Part shown: piece by piece, positions 18,116-26,802 of the stretch
Numbering within the stretch: the first letter of the stretch is position 1
Layout: each line of letters starts with the position of its first letter
Assembly: GCA_963695405.1 (NCBI GenBank)
Contig: CAVOGJ010000018.1
Location: forward strand, 62,001 to 126,000
DNA length: 64,000 bases
Direction: 5' to 3'
Origin: CAVOGJ01 sp963695405
GTDB taxonomy: Bacteria; Planctomycetota; Planctomycetia; Pirellulales; Pirellulaceae
Notes under the pieces: model-generated
Seen by the model: only the letters and a program-made list of their open reading frames with translations
Told to the model about the DNA's origin: nothing
The model's database searches: none
Position numbers and translations under genes: made by a program

Positions 18116-20332
18116 ATGACGTTGGTAGCGCTCTTCTCGCGGCGACCTACTTCGACCGCACGATGGACGGAGCCGATGATGCTCGTCGTGGCGTACTTGG
18201 CGGGGATCGCGCTGCTTGGCGGTCACTCGTTCGTATCGATGGCTTGGGCGATCCCACCCGATGAACCACCAGCGGGCGATGTGTTCTTTGCGATTGATGG
18301 CACCGGGCAAGTGAAACCGATCTCGCCCTACATCTACGGCGTGAACGGAAGCAGCGTGTTGCCCTCCCATGTGCAAGGCGTGCGTTTGGGAGGTAATCGC
18401 TGGACGGGCTACAACTGGGAGACCAACAGTTCCAACGCTGGTAGCGATTGGTTTCACTACAACGATGCGCTCTTGGTTGATTTTCAGAATAACACACCGG
18501 CCGGTGAGGCGGTGCGCCCAACGATCGAACAGGGAGCAGCACTTGGTCACGCCGTCAGTGTGACCATTCCCATTGCCGGTTACGTTGCTGCCGACAACGA
18601 TCGAGAGGTGTTTCCCAACCAGACGGCTCCTTCGTCACGCTGGCACCAAGTCATCGCGAAGAAGTCGAGCGTCACCACCGAGCCACTTCGCCTGGACCCT
18701 GACCGAACAGATGATTATGTATTTACCGATGAGTTCGTGCACTGGATCGAATCGAGGCGGCAATCCCAACAAACGATTTTTTACACGTTGGACAACGAGC
18801 CAGGACTGTGGGATTCCACACATCCGCGACTGTACGGAAGTACGAACCCCACGTTTGCCGATCTCCGCGACCGGACGATCAATCATGCGTCGGCGATCAA
18901 GGACGTAGCGCCGGACGCCAAGGTGTTTGGTGGCGTCTTATTTGGTTGGAGCAGTTTCCAGCAGCTTCACGATGCGCCCGATTTCGAGGCGCAAGTTCCC
19001 GGGGATCGAGCGCCCGATGATTTGCACTTCGTCCGCTGGTTCCTGCAGAATTTGGCTGCTGAGGAAACACGTCAGGGGCGAACCCTGGTCGACGCACTTG
19101 ACCTTCACTGGTACCCGGAAGCCCAGGCAAATGGTCAACGGATCACTTTTGGCGGGGCGTTGGATAATTCGCCGGCCGTGGCCGACGCCCGCATGCAAGC
19201 GCCTCGCTCGCTGTGGGACAGCAGTTACACGGAAGAGAGTTGGATTACGCAGTGGGTCACGTCGGGCGAGTCGTTGGAATTGCTGCCCCGCGTCCAAGGT
19301 GAGATCGACGCCCACAAACCCGGCACCAAGATTGCAATTTCCGAGTACAACTATGGCGGTGGCAATCACATTTCGGGGGCCATTGCTCAGGCTGATTTCC
19401 TGGGCATCATGGGACGCGACGGCGTTTATGCGGCCAATTGGTGGCGCATTGAACCATCGGACCAGGTTGATTTTACGCGGGCGGCTTTCGAGATGTTTAC
19501 CGATTTCGATGGCCAAGGCGGCCAGTTTGGCGATCTTTCGTTGCTGGCCACAACAGACGACAACCATGCCACGGCCGTTTACGCTAGTCGATCCGCGGAT
19601 AAGCCGGGTGAACTTATCATCGTCGCGATCAATCGGACAGATGCTCCATTGGATGCCTCGGTTCAGATTCGCGAAGGCCAGCGGTTCACTCAGGCAGAAG
19701 TCTTTCAGCTCGCCGGCAGCACAGCGGTTCCGCAGTCCCAAGGCACGTTCGCCCTGGACCTTGTGAATGCTTTCGTTTATCAAATGCCCGCCTTCAGCGT
19801 CAGCACGATCCGGTTAACAGCAGCCATGCTGGGCGACTTCAATGACGATGGAAACTATGACTGCCACGATATTGACGCACTAGTAGCCGCCATTGCCAGC
19901 GGCGATCATGAAGGGCAATTCGATCTAACGGGCGATGGCATGGTAAATGTGATAGATCGGGATGCCTGGTTGGCCGCAGCCGGCGCGGCCCTGTTGCCAA
20001 ACGGCGACGCGTTTCTGCCGGGCGATGCCAACTTGGACGGCGTCGTCGACAATTCGGACTTCAATCTCTGGAACAGCCACAAGTTCACTGCGGATGCCGG
20101 CTGGTGTGGAGGAGACTTCAACGCCGACGGCGTAGCCGATGGTTCCGACTTTAACGTATGGAACGCAAATAAGTTCCGCTCCGCGCTGAATCGGGGACCG
20201 GGAACCGTTCCCGAACCGTCCAGCTGGTGGCCTCTGGGGCCGTGCGTCTTCGGTCTGCTGCTGGTGGCCCGGCATCGTCCCACCCGACGCGAACCACCAA
20301 GGGCCCGTCAGCGGTCTCCCGCAGGGAGTTAG
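18116..20332 (+). CDS. Secreted glycoside hydrolase family 44 endoglucanase with dockerin-like repeats and PEP-CTERM tail
   Basis: Predicted extracellular endoglucanase or xyloglucanase of 738 residues. A signal segment lies near residues 20-45. The catalytic domain (about 55-560) carries the GH44 acid/base site YTLDNEPGLWDSTHPR and the nucleophile region ISEYNYGGGNHISGAIAQAD, a strong match to the family. A beta-sandwich of the GH44 C-terminal kind follows, then calcium loops GDFNDDGNYDCHDIDAL, DLTGDGMVNVIDRDAWLAAA, GDANLDGVVDNSDFNLWN and GDFNADGVADGSDFNVWN. The end, VPEP plus a hydrophobic helix and an Arg-rich tail, is a PEP-CTERM signal. The start at ATG 18116 has AGGAAA upstream. The stop overlaps that of folD by four bases. 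Confidence 0.92.
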   Translation: MTLVALFSRRPTSTARWTEPMMLVVAYLAGIALLGGHSFVSMAWAIPPDEPPAGDVFFAIDGTGQVKPISPYIYGVNGSSVLPSHVQGVRLGGNRWTGYNWETNSSNAGSDWFHYNDALLVDFQNNTPAGEAVRPTIEQGAALGHAVSVTIPIAGYVAADNDREVFPNQTAPSSRWHQVIAKKSSVTTEPLRLDPDRTDDYVFTDEFVHWIESRRQSQQTIFYTLDNEPGLWDSTHPRLYGSTNPTFADLRDRTINHASAIKDVAPDAKVFGGVLFGWSSFQQLHDAPDFEAQVPGDRAPDDLHFVRWFLQNLAAEETRQGRTLVDALDLHWYPEAQANGQRITFGGALDNSPAVADARMQAPRSLWDSSYTEESWITQWVTSGESLELLPRVQGEIDAHKPGTKIAISEYNYGGGNHISGAIAQADFLGIMGRDGVYAANWWRIEPSDQVDFTRAAFEMFTDFDGQGGQFGDLSLLATTDDNHATAVYASRSADKPGELIIVAINRTDAPLDASVQIREGQRFTQAEVFQLAGSTAVPQSQGTFALDLVNAFVYQMPAFSVSTIRLTAAMLGDFNDDGNYDCHDIDALVAAIASGDHEGQFDLTGDGMVNVIDRDAWLAAAGAALLPNGDAFLPGDANLDGVVDNSDFNLWNSHKFTADAGWCGGDFNADGVADGSDFNVWNANKFRSALNRGPGTVPEPSSWWPLGPCVFGLLLVARHRPTRREPPRARQRSPAGS

Positions 20333-21213
20333 GAGGTAACCGCCTGTAATTTAGCTGCGGTGAGGGTGTTTTGCAGCAACATGGCGATCGTAAGGGGGCC
20401 GACGCCACCCGGTACTGGAGTGATGTGAGCCGCGACTTTCGCGACGGCTGAAAAATCGACATCTCCGACCAGGCCGTCCGCTAATCGATTGATACCGACG
20501 TCAATCACGGTTGCTGCTGGCTTCACCATTTCGGCCGTCACAAATCGAGGTCGACCGATCGCGGCAACCAAGATATCGGCCGTCCGTGTCAGCGCTTTCA
20601 AGTCGACCGTCTGGCTGTGACAGATGGTTACGGTGGCATTGACCGCGTCGGGGCCAAGCGGCGAGTCGCGCTGGACAAGCATGGCGGCCAATGGCTTGCC
20701 CACAATTTCGCTGCGGCCAAGAATGACGACGTGCCTGCCAGCCACCGGGATGTCGCAGCGGTATAGCAGCTGCTGCACGCCGTGAGGCGTACATGGCAAG
20801 AAGCGCGGGCGGCCTTGCATCATGCGTCCGACATTCTCAGGATGAAACGCATCCACATCCTTCAGCGGATGCACGGCATCCAAGATCCGTTTCTCGTCGA
20901 GTCCGCGTGGTAGTGGCAATTGAACGAGGATGCCATGCACGGTGCGATCTGCATTCAAGTCGGCCAGGCAGTCCAGGAGTTCATCCTGGCCTGTTGCTGC
21001 AGATAAGCGGATCAGGCGGCTGCGGATGCCCGCTTGGGCGCAGGCGCGTTCCTTGTTTCGAACATACACCTGGCTTGCTGGATCGTCACCGACCAACACG
21101 GCCGCCAGCAAAGGCGGGTGTTCATGTTGTTCGCAAAACGTGGCAACTTGACTGGCGATTTCGGCGCGGATCGCTTTCGCGATCCGCTTCCCATCCAGGA
21201 TGTTGGCAGTCAC
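20329..21213 (-). CDS. folD: Bifunctional methylenetetrahydrofolate dehydrogenase / methenyl-THF cyclohydrolase (FolD)
   Basis: Interconverts 5,10-methylene-, 5,10-methenyl- and 10-formyl-tetrahydrofolate in the cytoplasm with NADP. At 294 residues it has normal length. It shows the substrate-site SQVYVRNKERACAQAGI with the catalytic Lys, ILVQLPLPRGLDEKRIL, the nucleotide-binding VILGRSEIVGKPLAAML and the C-terminal TPVPGGVGPLTIAMLLQNT. The start is ATG 21213. It converges on GH44. pgpA lies 66 bases upstream on the same strand, which may place both in one transcript. Confidence 0.97.
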   Translation of the reverse strand: MTANILDGKRIAKAIRAEIASQVATFCEQHEHPPLLAAVLVGDDPASQVYVRNKERACAQAGIRSRLIRLSAATGQDELLDCLADLNADRTVHGILVQLPLPRGLDEKRILDAVHPLKDVDAFHPENVGRMMQGRPRFLPCTPHGVQQLLYRCDIPVAGRHVVILGRSEIVGKPLAAMLVQRDSPLGPDAVNATVTICHSQTVDLKALTRTADILVAAIGRPRFVTAEMVKPAATVIDVGINRLADGLVGDVDFSAVAKVAAHITPVPGGVGPLTIAMLLQNTLTAAKLQAVTS

Positions 21214-21279
21214 CGGCGGATCGTCCTTTTATAAGAGAGTTCACAGTTTTGGCTGGGATGCCGGGCGGATAAAGGGGGT

Positions 21280-21801
21280 TCAAGTCAGCCAGCCCAGGAA
21301 CAACAGCATGTGGAGTATGCCGCACGAATAGATGCCGGCCACCCAATCGTCGGCCATGATTCCCAGTCCGTCCGGCAACGCTTCAAGCTGTCGGCAAGGG
21401 GGCGGCTTCGAAATGTCGAAGATGCGATGCAGGATAAAACCAGTTAGCAAGATCCATGGCGAGCTGATCTGCTCGGCCGGCACGAAGAAGAACGTGATGG
21501 GGAGGCTCGCGATCTCGTCCCAGACGACCGCCCCAGGATCTTTACGTCTCAGCCGCCGCGCTGCCGCCGTACAAATCGGAATCCCCATCGCAGCGAGGAG
21601 CAATAAGCTACACGCCTGGAGCGCCGTTCCCGGCAGTTGATGGATGGCCAGTGTTAGTGGAATTCCCCAAAGGGTTCCCAGAGTACCCGGAGCCACGCCC
21701 AAGAGTCCGATGCCACCGCCCGTTGCAAGGAAAAAAGCGGGGGACGCCAACTGGCGAGCCATCGATTCGGACGGTCGTTGTTCCTCGCTAGGCTCGTCCA
21801 T
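21280..21801 (-). CDS. pgpA: Phosphatidylglycerophosphatase A
   Basis: Inner-membrane phosphatase that makes phosphatidylglycerol from its phosphate precursor. The product of 173 residues shows LLGVAPGTLGTLWGIPL, the acidic DPGAVVWDEIASLPI and the family signature FDISKPPP followed by PDGLGIMADDWVAGIY. Several hydrophobic segments fit an integral membrane protein. The start is ATG 21801, although an ATG 14 codons on (MARQLAS) is an alternative. It lies upstream of folD on the same strand and diverges from the sulfite reductase gene. Confidence 0.92.
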   Translation of the reverse strand: MDEPSEEQRPSESMARQLASPAFFLATGGGIGLLGVAPGTLGTLWGIPLTLAIHQLPGTALQACSLLLLAAMGIPICTAAARRLRRKDPGAVVWDEIASLPITFFFVPAEQISSPWILLTGFILHRIFDISKPPPCRQLEALPDGLGIMADDWVAGIYSCGILHMLLFLGWLT

Positions 21802-22000
21802 CGTGTCATGCTATCGGGCACTCCAGCGATCAGCAACCATGGGAGGTTATGCGGCGCGGGCCTGTGGCAGTTTATCTTGACGTGGGCAGCCAAATCGTAA
21901 GAATCGATCGCACGGCGGTCAACGTTCTACCTGCTGGCGGGTCCACCACGTTGGCTGAATTCTATCACTCGCCCGCTCCCTTTGAGGTTTGGCACCATCT

Positions 22001-23704
22001 ATGGCAAGTACGGATAAGCCGAGTCCGGTTGAAGGATTCAAGGAAGCCAGCCACTATCTTCGCGGTCAGATCCCGGAGGAATTGGTCGATGGCAAGGATG
22101 TCTTCGGCAAAGCCAGCCTGCAACTGCTCAAACATCATGGCACGTATCAGCAGGATGATCGCGATCAACGGGCTGCGGCGCGGGCCGCCGGCAAGGGTAA
22201 GGCCTATATGTTTATGGTCCGTTCAAGGATCCCAGGCGGAAAACTCACCAGTGATCAATTGCTGGCACAGCTTCAACTGTGCGACGAACTCGGCAATAAC
22301 ACCCTACGCATTACCACCCGACAAGGCCTCCAGCTGCATGGGATTGTCAAGTCAGACTTGGAAGAAACCATTGCCCGCATCAATCAATCACAGTTGACAA
22401 CACTCGGAGCCTGCGGCGACGTCAATCGCAATGTGATGTGTTGCCCAGCTCCATATGCGGACGCGATCCATGCGGATATGCAGGCCCTGGCCGATGCCAT
22501 TACGGATCAATTGGCACCTCGCACCCCGGCCTATCACGAAATTTGGCTTAAAGATGGTGATACCAAGGAACTGGTGGCGGGAGGGGTTCGCGAGGAACAG
22601 GTCGAGCCGATCTACGGCAAGCACTATCTGCCTCGCAAGTTTAAAATAGGCATCGCTCTACCGCATGACAATTGCATCGATGTCTACACACACGACATCG
22701 GCCTACTCGCCCTCTCCGATGGTCAGCGAGTCACCCGTTATAACGTACTCGTAGGAGGAGGTTTTGGCGTGACGCCCAGCGCTGCCAAGACGTTCCCAGC
22801 GCTCGGCCAAAAGTTGTGCCTGATGGATTCCGAGGAGGCCATCGACGTGATCACGGCGATCGTGAAAGTTCAACGTGATTTCGGGAACCGTTCGGATCGC
22901 AAGGTGGCCCGCCTGAAATACCTGGTGGCCGACTGGGGAATCGACCGCTTTCGCGAGAAAGTCACGGAATACTATGGCCGCCCGCTCCAGCCGGCGGTTG
23001 CCGACGACGTGAGCGACCTCAATGACCACTTGGGATGGGAAGAGCAGGGTGATGGCCGCTGGTGCTACGGTCTGAATGTGGAGAATGGGAGAATTGCGGA
23101 TACGTCTCGCATGCGGCTAAAAGGGGCTCTGCGTGAAGTTTGCCAGACGCTGCAGCCCGACTTGCGACTGACCGCGCACCAAAGCATCCTATTTTGCAAC
23201 ATGCGGCCTGAAGATAGGGAACCGTTATTGGAGATCCTACGTCGTCACGACGTCCCGCTTTCGGAAGACATTTCTAACGCGCGTCGCTGGTCGATGGCCT
23301 GCGTGGCTTGGCCCACCTGTGGCCTGGCCATCACCGAATCGGAACGCGTGTTGCCCGATATCATCAGTTGCCTCGAAGTTGAGCTGGCCGAATTAGGATT
23401 GGCTGAGGAAAAATTCCACCTGCGTATGACGGGCTGTCCCAACGGATGTGCCCGTCCCTACAACCCAGACATCGGGTTGGTCGGCAAGGCGCAGGATAAG
23501 TACACCCTCTTCCTCGGCGGTCGGCAGCAGGGCAACCGGCTGGCCTTCAATTACAAGGACATGGTGCCCACGGATGAAGTGGTACCCGAACTGGTTCGCC
23601 TCTTTCGCTACTTCCGCGCCGCGAAAGAGGAAGGCGAGTCATTCGGGGACTTCTGCCATCGCAAGGGAAAAGACGATCTCCTTGCCTGGGCCGAGACGGG
23701 CTGA
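22001..23704 (+). CDS. cysI: Assimilatory sulfite reductase hemoprotein (CysI/Sir family)
   Basis: Six-electron reduction of sulfite to sulfide with siroheme and a 4Fe-4S cluster. About 567 residues with the duplicated nitrite/sulfite reductase fold. RITTRQGLQLHG and ACGDVNRNVMCCPAPY mark the first half. The cluster ligands are CVAWPTC (C-x5-C, about residue 440) and TGCPNGCARPY (C-x3-C, about 483). The ATG at 22001 was chosen over the TTG at 21989. It completes, with the cysD-cysNC pair 15 kb away, most of the sulfate assimilation route. A nitrite reductase is the alternative, but the GCPNGCARPY spacing fits sulfite reductases. A flavoprotein partner gene is not adjacent. Confidence 0.92.
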   Translation: MASTDKPSPVEGFKEASHYLRGQIPEELVDGKDVFGKASLQLLKHHGTYQQDDRDQRAAARAAGKGKAYMFMVRSRIPGGKLTSDQLLAQLQLCDELGNNTLRITTRQGLQLHGIVKSDLEETIARINQSQLTTLGACGDVNRNVMCCPAPYADAIHADMQALADAITDQLAPRTPAYHEIWLKDGDTKELVAGGVREEQVEPIYGKHYLPRKFKIGIALPHDNCIDVYTHDIGLLALSDGQRVTRYNVLVGGGFGVTPSAAKTFPALGQKLCLMDSEEAIDVITAIVKVQRDFGNRSDRKVARLKYLVADWGIDRFREKVTEYYGRPLQPAVADDVSDLNDHLGWEEQGDGRWCYGLNVENGRIADTSRMRLKGALREVCQTLQPDLRLTAHQSILFCNMRPEDREPLLEILRRHDVPLSEDISNARRWSMACVAWPTCGLAITESERVLPDIISCLEVELAELGLAEEKFHLRMTGCPNGCARPYNPDIGLVGKAQDKYTLFLGGRQQGNRLAFNYKDMVPTDEVVPELVRLFRYFRAAKEEGESFGDFCHRKGKDDLLAWAETG

Positions 23705-23890
23705 CGTCGGCTGGATGACTTAACGCCCGCCCCGCGCTTCGTCGTCGTGAACTGCAAAACACCCCGAGCGTTGATACGGCTCGTGTGTCCGAGTCGTCGA
23801 AACGCGATCGCGTTGTCGGCGGATGCGATTGCCGGACATCCGTCGCCGAACCGCCTCTTGCAAGAGCCAAAAGCTCTCTACCGCCGCTAA

Positions 23891-24100
23891 CTATCGACGG
23901 CGAGCATTGAGGCGACGTACCGTATTTCCATAGATATGTCCGCGACGCATCGGGCGAGTTTCGATCGGTTGTGACTTGATGGCCTCCCGCTGAGCCCCGG
24001 TCACGATCATTGGACCCGCCGCTGAGGCTTCACCAGGAACGACCAAGACTGGTAATACCAGCGCCGCATATACGATCCAAAGAATCACTTGCTTATTCAT
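23891..24100 (-). CDS. Small secreted hypothetical protein (69 aa)
   Basis: A short gene whose ATG at 24100 is preceded by a strong GAGGGGG. The product has a signal peptide (IVYAALVLPVLVVPGEASA) and a short basic mature part, ITGAQREAIKSQPIE-like, then RRGHIYGNTVRRLNARRR. From memory, similar tiny proteins with a YGNTVRRL ending recur in planctomycete genomes, but I know no function. The good ribosome-binding site and signal peptide argue that it is real. Confidence 0.72.
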   Translation of the reverse strand: MNKQVILWIVYAALVLPVLVVPGEASAAGPMIVTGAQREAIKSQPIETRPMRRGHIYGNTVRRLNARRR

Positions 24101-24968
24101 CGTCGACCCCCTCGAGAAGAAACTTTTGACGGCACAAAGTCGGTGCTTGCGTTTGCATGGGCTTGGCCAAGCTAACGGAGTGTAGATCACGATTGGCCCG
24201 CATGCCCGCGTTGGCGATCCGATTGCCGACAAAACCAGCGGACAATTGCGCGGGTGGTGACGGTGGTAAGGTGAATTAGCCGAGGCATCGGGAGCAACAC
24301 ACAACCAAGTCGCTACGTGCGGGGATCGCGGAGCGATCGTCAACAAAGTCGCTGACCGCTCCGCTACGAGCCTGCGGGGATCGCGGAGCGATCCTCAACA
24401 AAGTCGCTGACCGCTCCGCGGTCAGGAACACCGGTCGGTCAGGAGCACCGGTCGTTTCGTCCACTTGATGGCATGGTGCGCGTGCAGCTGCGATCGCCAG
24501 GGGTTCCGCTACGAGCCTCAACAAAGTCGCTGACCGCTCCGCGGTCAGGAGCAACCGCCATCAACGCATCCATCGCCTCATGGACCAGGAAAGAATCTTG
24601 CGCGTGCGCCGCGACTCTTCGGTCCGCGCCTTGCTGATCTCGACACAGCCGAAGGAAATGTGCTGGCATGCGCGAAGCTGAGCATCTCTGCGCCCCGATG
24701 GGTCCTCTCCACACATTAAGTGAAAGCCTCGGTCGGCGGAACCTCATGCGGTCTAGGTCGATTCCCAATAGCGGCTTACGAGCGCCTTTGGGATCCCTGC
24801 GCCGACGTTCGCGATCTGCCGTCAAGTTATTACGCAAACTGATGGAGCGAAGGTAGCGATTATACCGATTATTCCCGTCAGGTGAGGTAGGTTCATTTTG
24901 CGCGGAGTGTGCGCTGGAGGCGTTTTCACGCCTTTCGTCGTGTGCATTCAACGCCAAGAGTAACGTAG
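24101..24968. other. Long intergenic region upstream of the giant gene
   Basis: About 870 bases with no gene I can support. It contains the tandem repeat cluster at 24321-24555. The part nearest the giant gene (24830-24968) should hold that gene's promoter, and I see no clear elements. A minus-strand open frame crosses the region but only reads the repeats. Confidence 0.5.
24321..24555. repeat. Intergenic repeat cluster with a 25-base identical core in three copies
   Basis: A 25-base core that opens TCAACAAAGTCGCTGACC and ends GCTCCGC is found identically at 24340-24364, 24395-24419 and 24518-24542. The first two copies belong to 55-base tandem units starting at 24321 and 24376, each headed by the palindrome GATCGCGGAGCGATC-like arm. 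Copies two and three continue into GGTCAGGA, which pairs with TGACCGCTCC in the core, so each unit can fold into a hairpin. The unit is not flanked by a gene of its own. Confidence 0.85.
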
Positions 24969-24980
24969 GTGAGTCTAGGG

Positions 24981-25496
24981 ATGGCCAAACAGAAGTCGAG
25001 GAACAAAGCAAACCGCGGGCGGATGCGTCGTCCGGCGTTGCAACTTGAACAGCTGGATGCGCGGATCCTACTTGATGCCCAGGGCCTTGCCATTTCGCAA
25101 GGCCCGATTGCCGAGGCAAGGGCAATGGCGTTGGTTCCGGACGTGGTCCTCGGACGCCAAGTCGTCTTTGTGGACGGCTCGATATCCGGTGACGATCAGC
25201 TCGCTCGGCTGCTCGGGGGGCGAGCGGACGTGGCTGTTGTCGGCTTGCAATCCGATCGAGACGGCTTGGAACAGATTGCCGAATACCTGCGGGCCGATCA
25301 GCTGAGCGAACCGAAGTGTCCTGCAGTCAATTCACATCGTCTCCCATGGCCGCGCCGGCCAGGTTCTGCTGGGAAACGCCGAGGTGAATACGAATCAGTT
25401 AGACACGACTTATCGAGAGGCGCTGGCAACTGTCGGGGCGGCGCTGGCGGCCGACGGCGACGTGTTATTCTACGGCTGCAATCTCGCTTCCGATGA
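24981..25496 (+). CDS. Giant surface protein, N-terminal segment (leader and first part of DUF4347; frameshifted near 25310)
   Basis: Start of the giant gene. ATG 24981 is used, with GTG 24969 as the alternative. The leader is basic (KQKSRNKANRGRMRR) followed by LQLEQLDARILLDA, which resembles the planctomycete LEPR-type export signature. Residues about 50-110 begin a DUF4347 domain (VVFVDGSISGDDQLARLL). The frame is lost between about 25300 and 25325: the expected continuation, LQSIHIVSHGRAGQVLLGN, is read one base further on. One extra base in this interval would explain it. Sequence after that point in this frame is not real protein. Confidence 0.8.
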   Translation: MAKQKSRNKANRGRMRRPALQLEQLDARILLDAQGLAISQGPIAEARAMALVPDVVLGRQVVFVDGSISGDDQLARLLGGRADVAVVGLQSDRDGLEQIAEYLRADQLSEPKCPAVNSHRLPWPRRPGSAGKRRGEYESVRHDLSRGAGNCRGGAGGRRRRVILRLQSRFR

Positions 25497-26802
25497 CCTC
25501 GGGAGGACGTTTATCGCCAAGTTCGCGTCGCTGACCGGTGCGGATGTTGCCGCATCGAGTGACTTGACCGGCTCGGGTGCGGATGCCGACTGGGAGCTCG
25601 AGTCGACAACGGGATCGATTCACGTAGACGATCAAGTCACCCGGGCCCTGGGCAACGCGATCAAGGACACTTTGCTCTCTGAGATTGCCACGGGGACCGA
25701 CGGTTCGGGCGCGAGGGAAGTCTTTCTCCGCGGGAATTTCACAGAGCTGGGAATTCGCGATCAGGGAACGTTTGGAACGCAATCCAGCCCACCTGCCGGC
25801 TGGCATCCGCGAAACAATAACACCACCACGCGTCTGGGCTTTGTGGCGAATCCGCAGATGAATAATTGGGCTACCCAGGATGGCGATTTCTTCGCACCGG
25901 GTACACCCGTTGAGAGTTTCATGATCGAAATCAATGGAACCTCGGGACCCAGCCGATTGAACGGCACCTCCGGTGATGTCGAGCAGAATCCTGGTTCCCT
26001 CGGCATACCTCGGTTCACTAGACAATGCGGCCAGAACTCGGTTGCTGTCGATTGGACCGGTACATCGCACGGGGTATTGGCGGTGGAGCGCACCTACACC
26101 GTATTGGAAGACGGGCTGTTCATTCTGATGGAGACCACGCTGACCAATACCTCGGCCAGCACGCTGAGTGATGTCTATTTTTCCCATAACGTCGATCCCG
26201 ACAATGACGTCACGATCGGCGCGGGATACAGCACCCGAAACACGATTGTCAGCCAGCCATCGGGCAGCACGAATCTGGCGCACGTTTCAGCAACTCAGTC
26301 GGCGAATGACGGCTCTTACATTGCGATGGTGGCGGAGGATCCTCGCGCCGTGTCGCGCACGGTGGATTCAACAACACGGATGCCTCGGATATTTGGAACG
26401 GAATCGGTTTTAACTCGGCGGTCGGTTCCGTGCGGACGGCCGACCAGGCCATCGCATTGGGTTTCCGTTTTAACACGATCGCTCCTGGCGACTCGGTCAA
26501 TTTCAGGTACGTCTACATCCTGGCCGACGGGTCCGCCATCACGGATACGTTCGATTGCCTCCAATCTCCCAGTCTGGACCTTGATGGGAATAACAGTTCT
26601 GGATCGGCGATCACCGATGGCTATAAAGGCTATTTTCCCGTGGGTGGCTCGGCCGTTTCCATTAGTGACCGCGACGTGGCGATTGCCGACGACGATATAT
26701 CCAACATCCGACGCGCTACGGCAACGCTCACGAATCCTCAGTCTGGTGACTTGCTATCAGCAGCCACCAGCAGCCCCACTTGGCCTGCCGGGATCTCGGT
26801 AA
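25384..26802 (+). CDS. Giant surface protein, second segment (DUF4347 end and following domain; frameshifted near 26349)
   Basis: Continuation of the giant gene in another frame, effective from about 25310 to 26349. It completes DUF4347 with SIHIVSHGRAGQVLLGN, GDVLFYGCNLASDDLG and LTGADVAASSDLTG, a very clear match to the family found near the N-termini of very large secreted proteins. A beta-rich domain follows (NGTSGPSRLNGTS, VERTYTVLEDGLFILMETT). After GATCCTCGCGCC the frame is lost: restoring one C would give DPRARVAHGGFNNTDASDIW in the next frame. The rest of this open frame is out of phase. Confidence 0.8.
   Translation: MNTNQLDTTYREALATVGAALAADGDVLFYGCNLASDDLGRTFIAKFASLTGADVAASSDLTGSGADADWELESTTGSIHVDDQVTRALGNAIKDTLLSEIATGTDGSGAREVFLRGNFTELGIRDQGTFGTQSSPPAGWHPRNNNTTTRLGFVANPQMNNWATQDGDFFAPGTPVESFMIEINGTSGPSRLNGTSGDVEQNPGSLGIPRFTRQCGQNSVAVDWTGTSHGVLAVERTYTVLEDGLFILMETTLTNTSASTLSDVYFSHNVDPDNDVTIGAGYSTRNTIVSQPSGSTNLAHVSATQSANDGSYIAMVAEDPRAVSRTVDSTTRMPRIFGTESVLTRRSVPCGRPTRPSHWVSVLTRSLLATRSISGTSTSWPTGPPSRIRSIASNLPVWTLMGITVLDRRSPMAIKAIFPWVARPFPLVTATWRLPTTIYPTSDALRQRSRILSLVTCYQQPPAAPLGLPGSR

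Noticed and set aside
18927..19783. Long open frames of about 280 codons on both strands inside the GH44 gene
   Set aside because: They are shadows of the GH44 catalytic domain, whose active-site motifs are intact.
24321..24555. Possible CRISPR array
   Set aside because: Only three cores with irregular spacing (55 and 123 bases), tandem units without unique spacers, and no cas genes.
24439..25125. A 228-codon minus-strand open frame crossing the intergenic repeats
   Set aside because: Its content comes from reading the repeats and antisense of the giant gene's start; no Shine-Dalgarno or domain.
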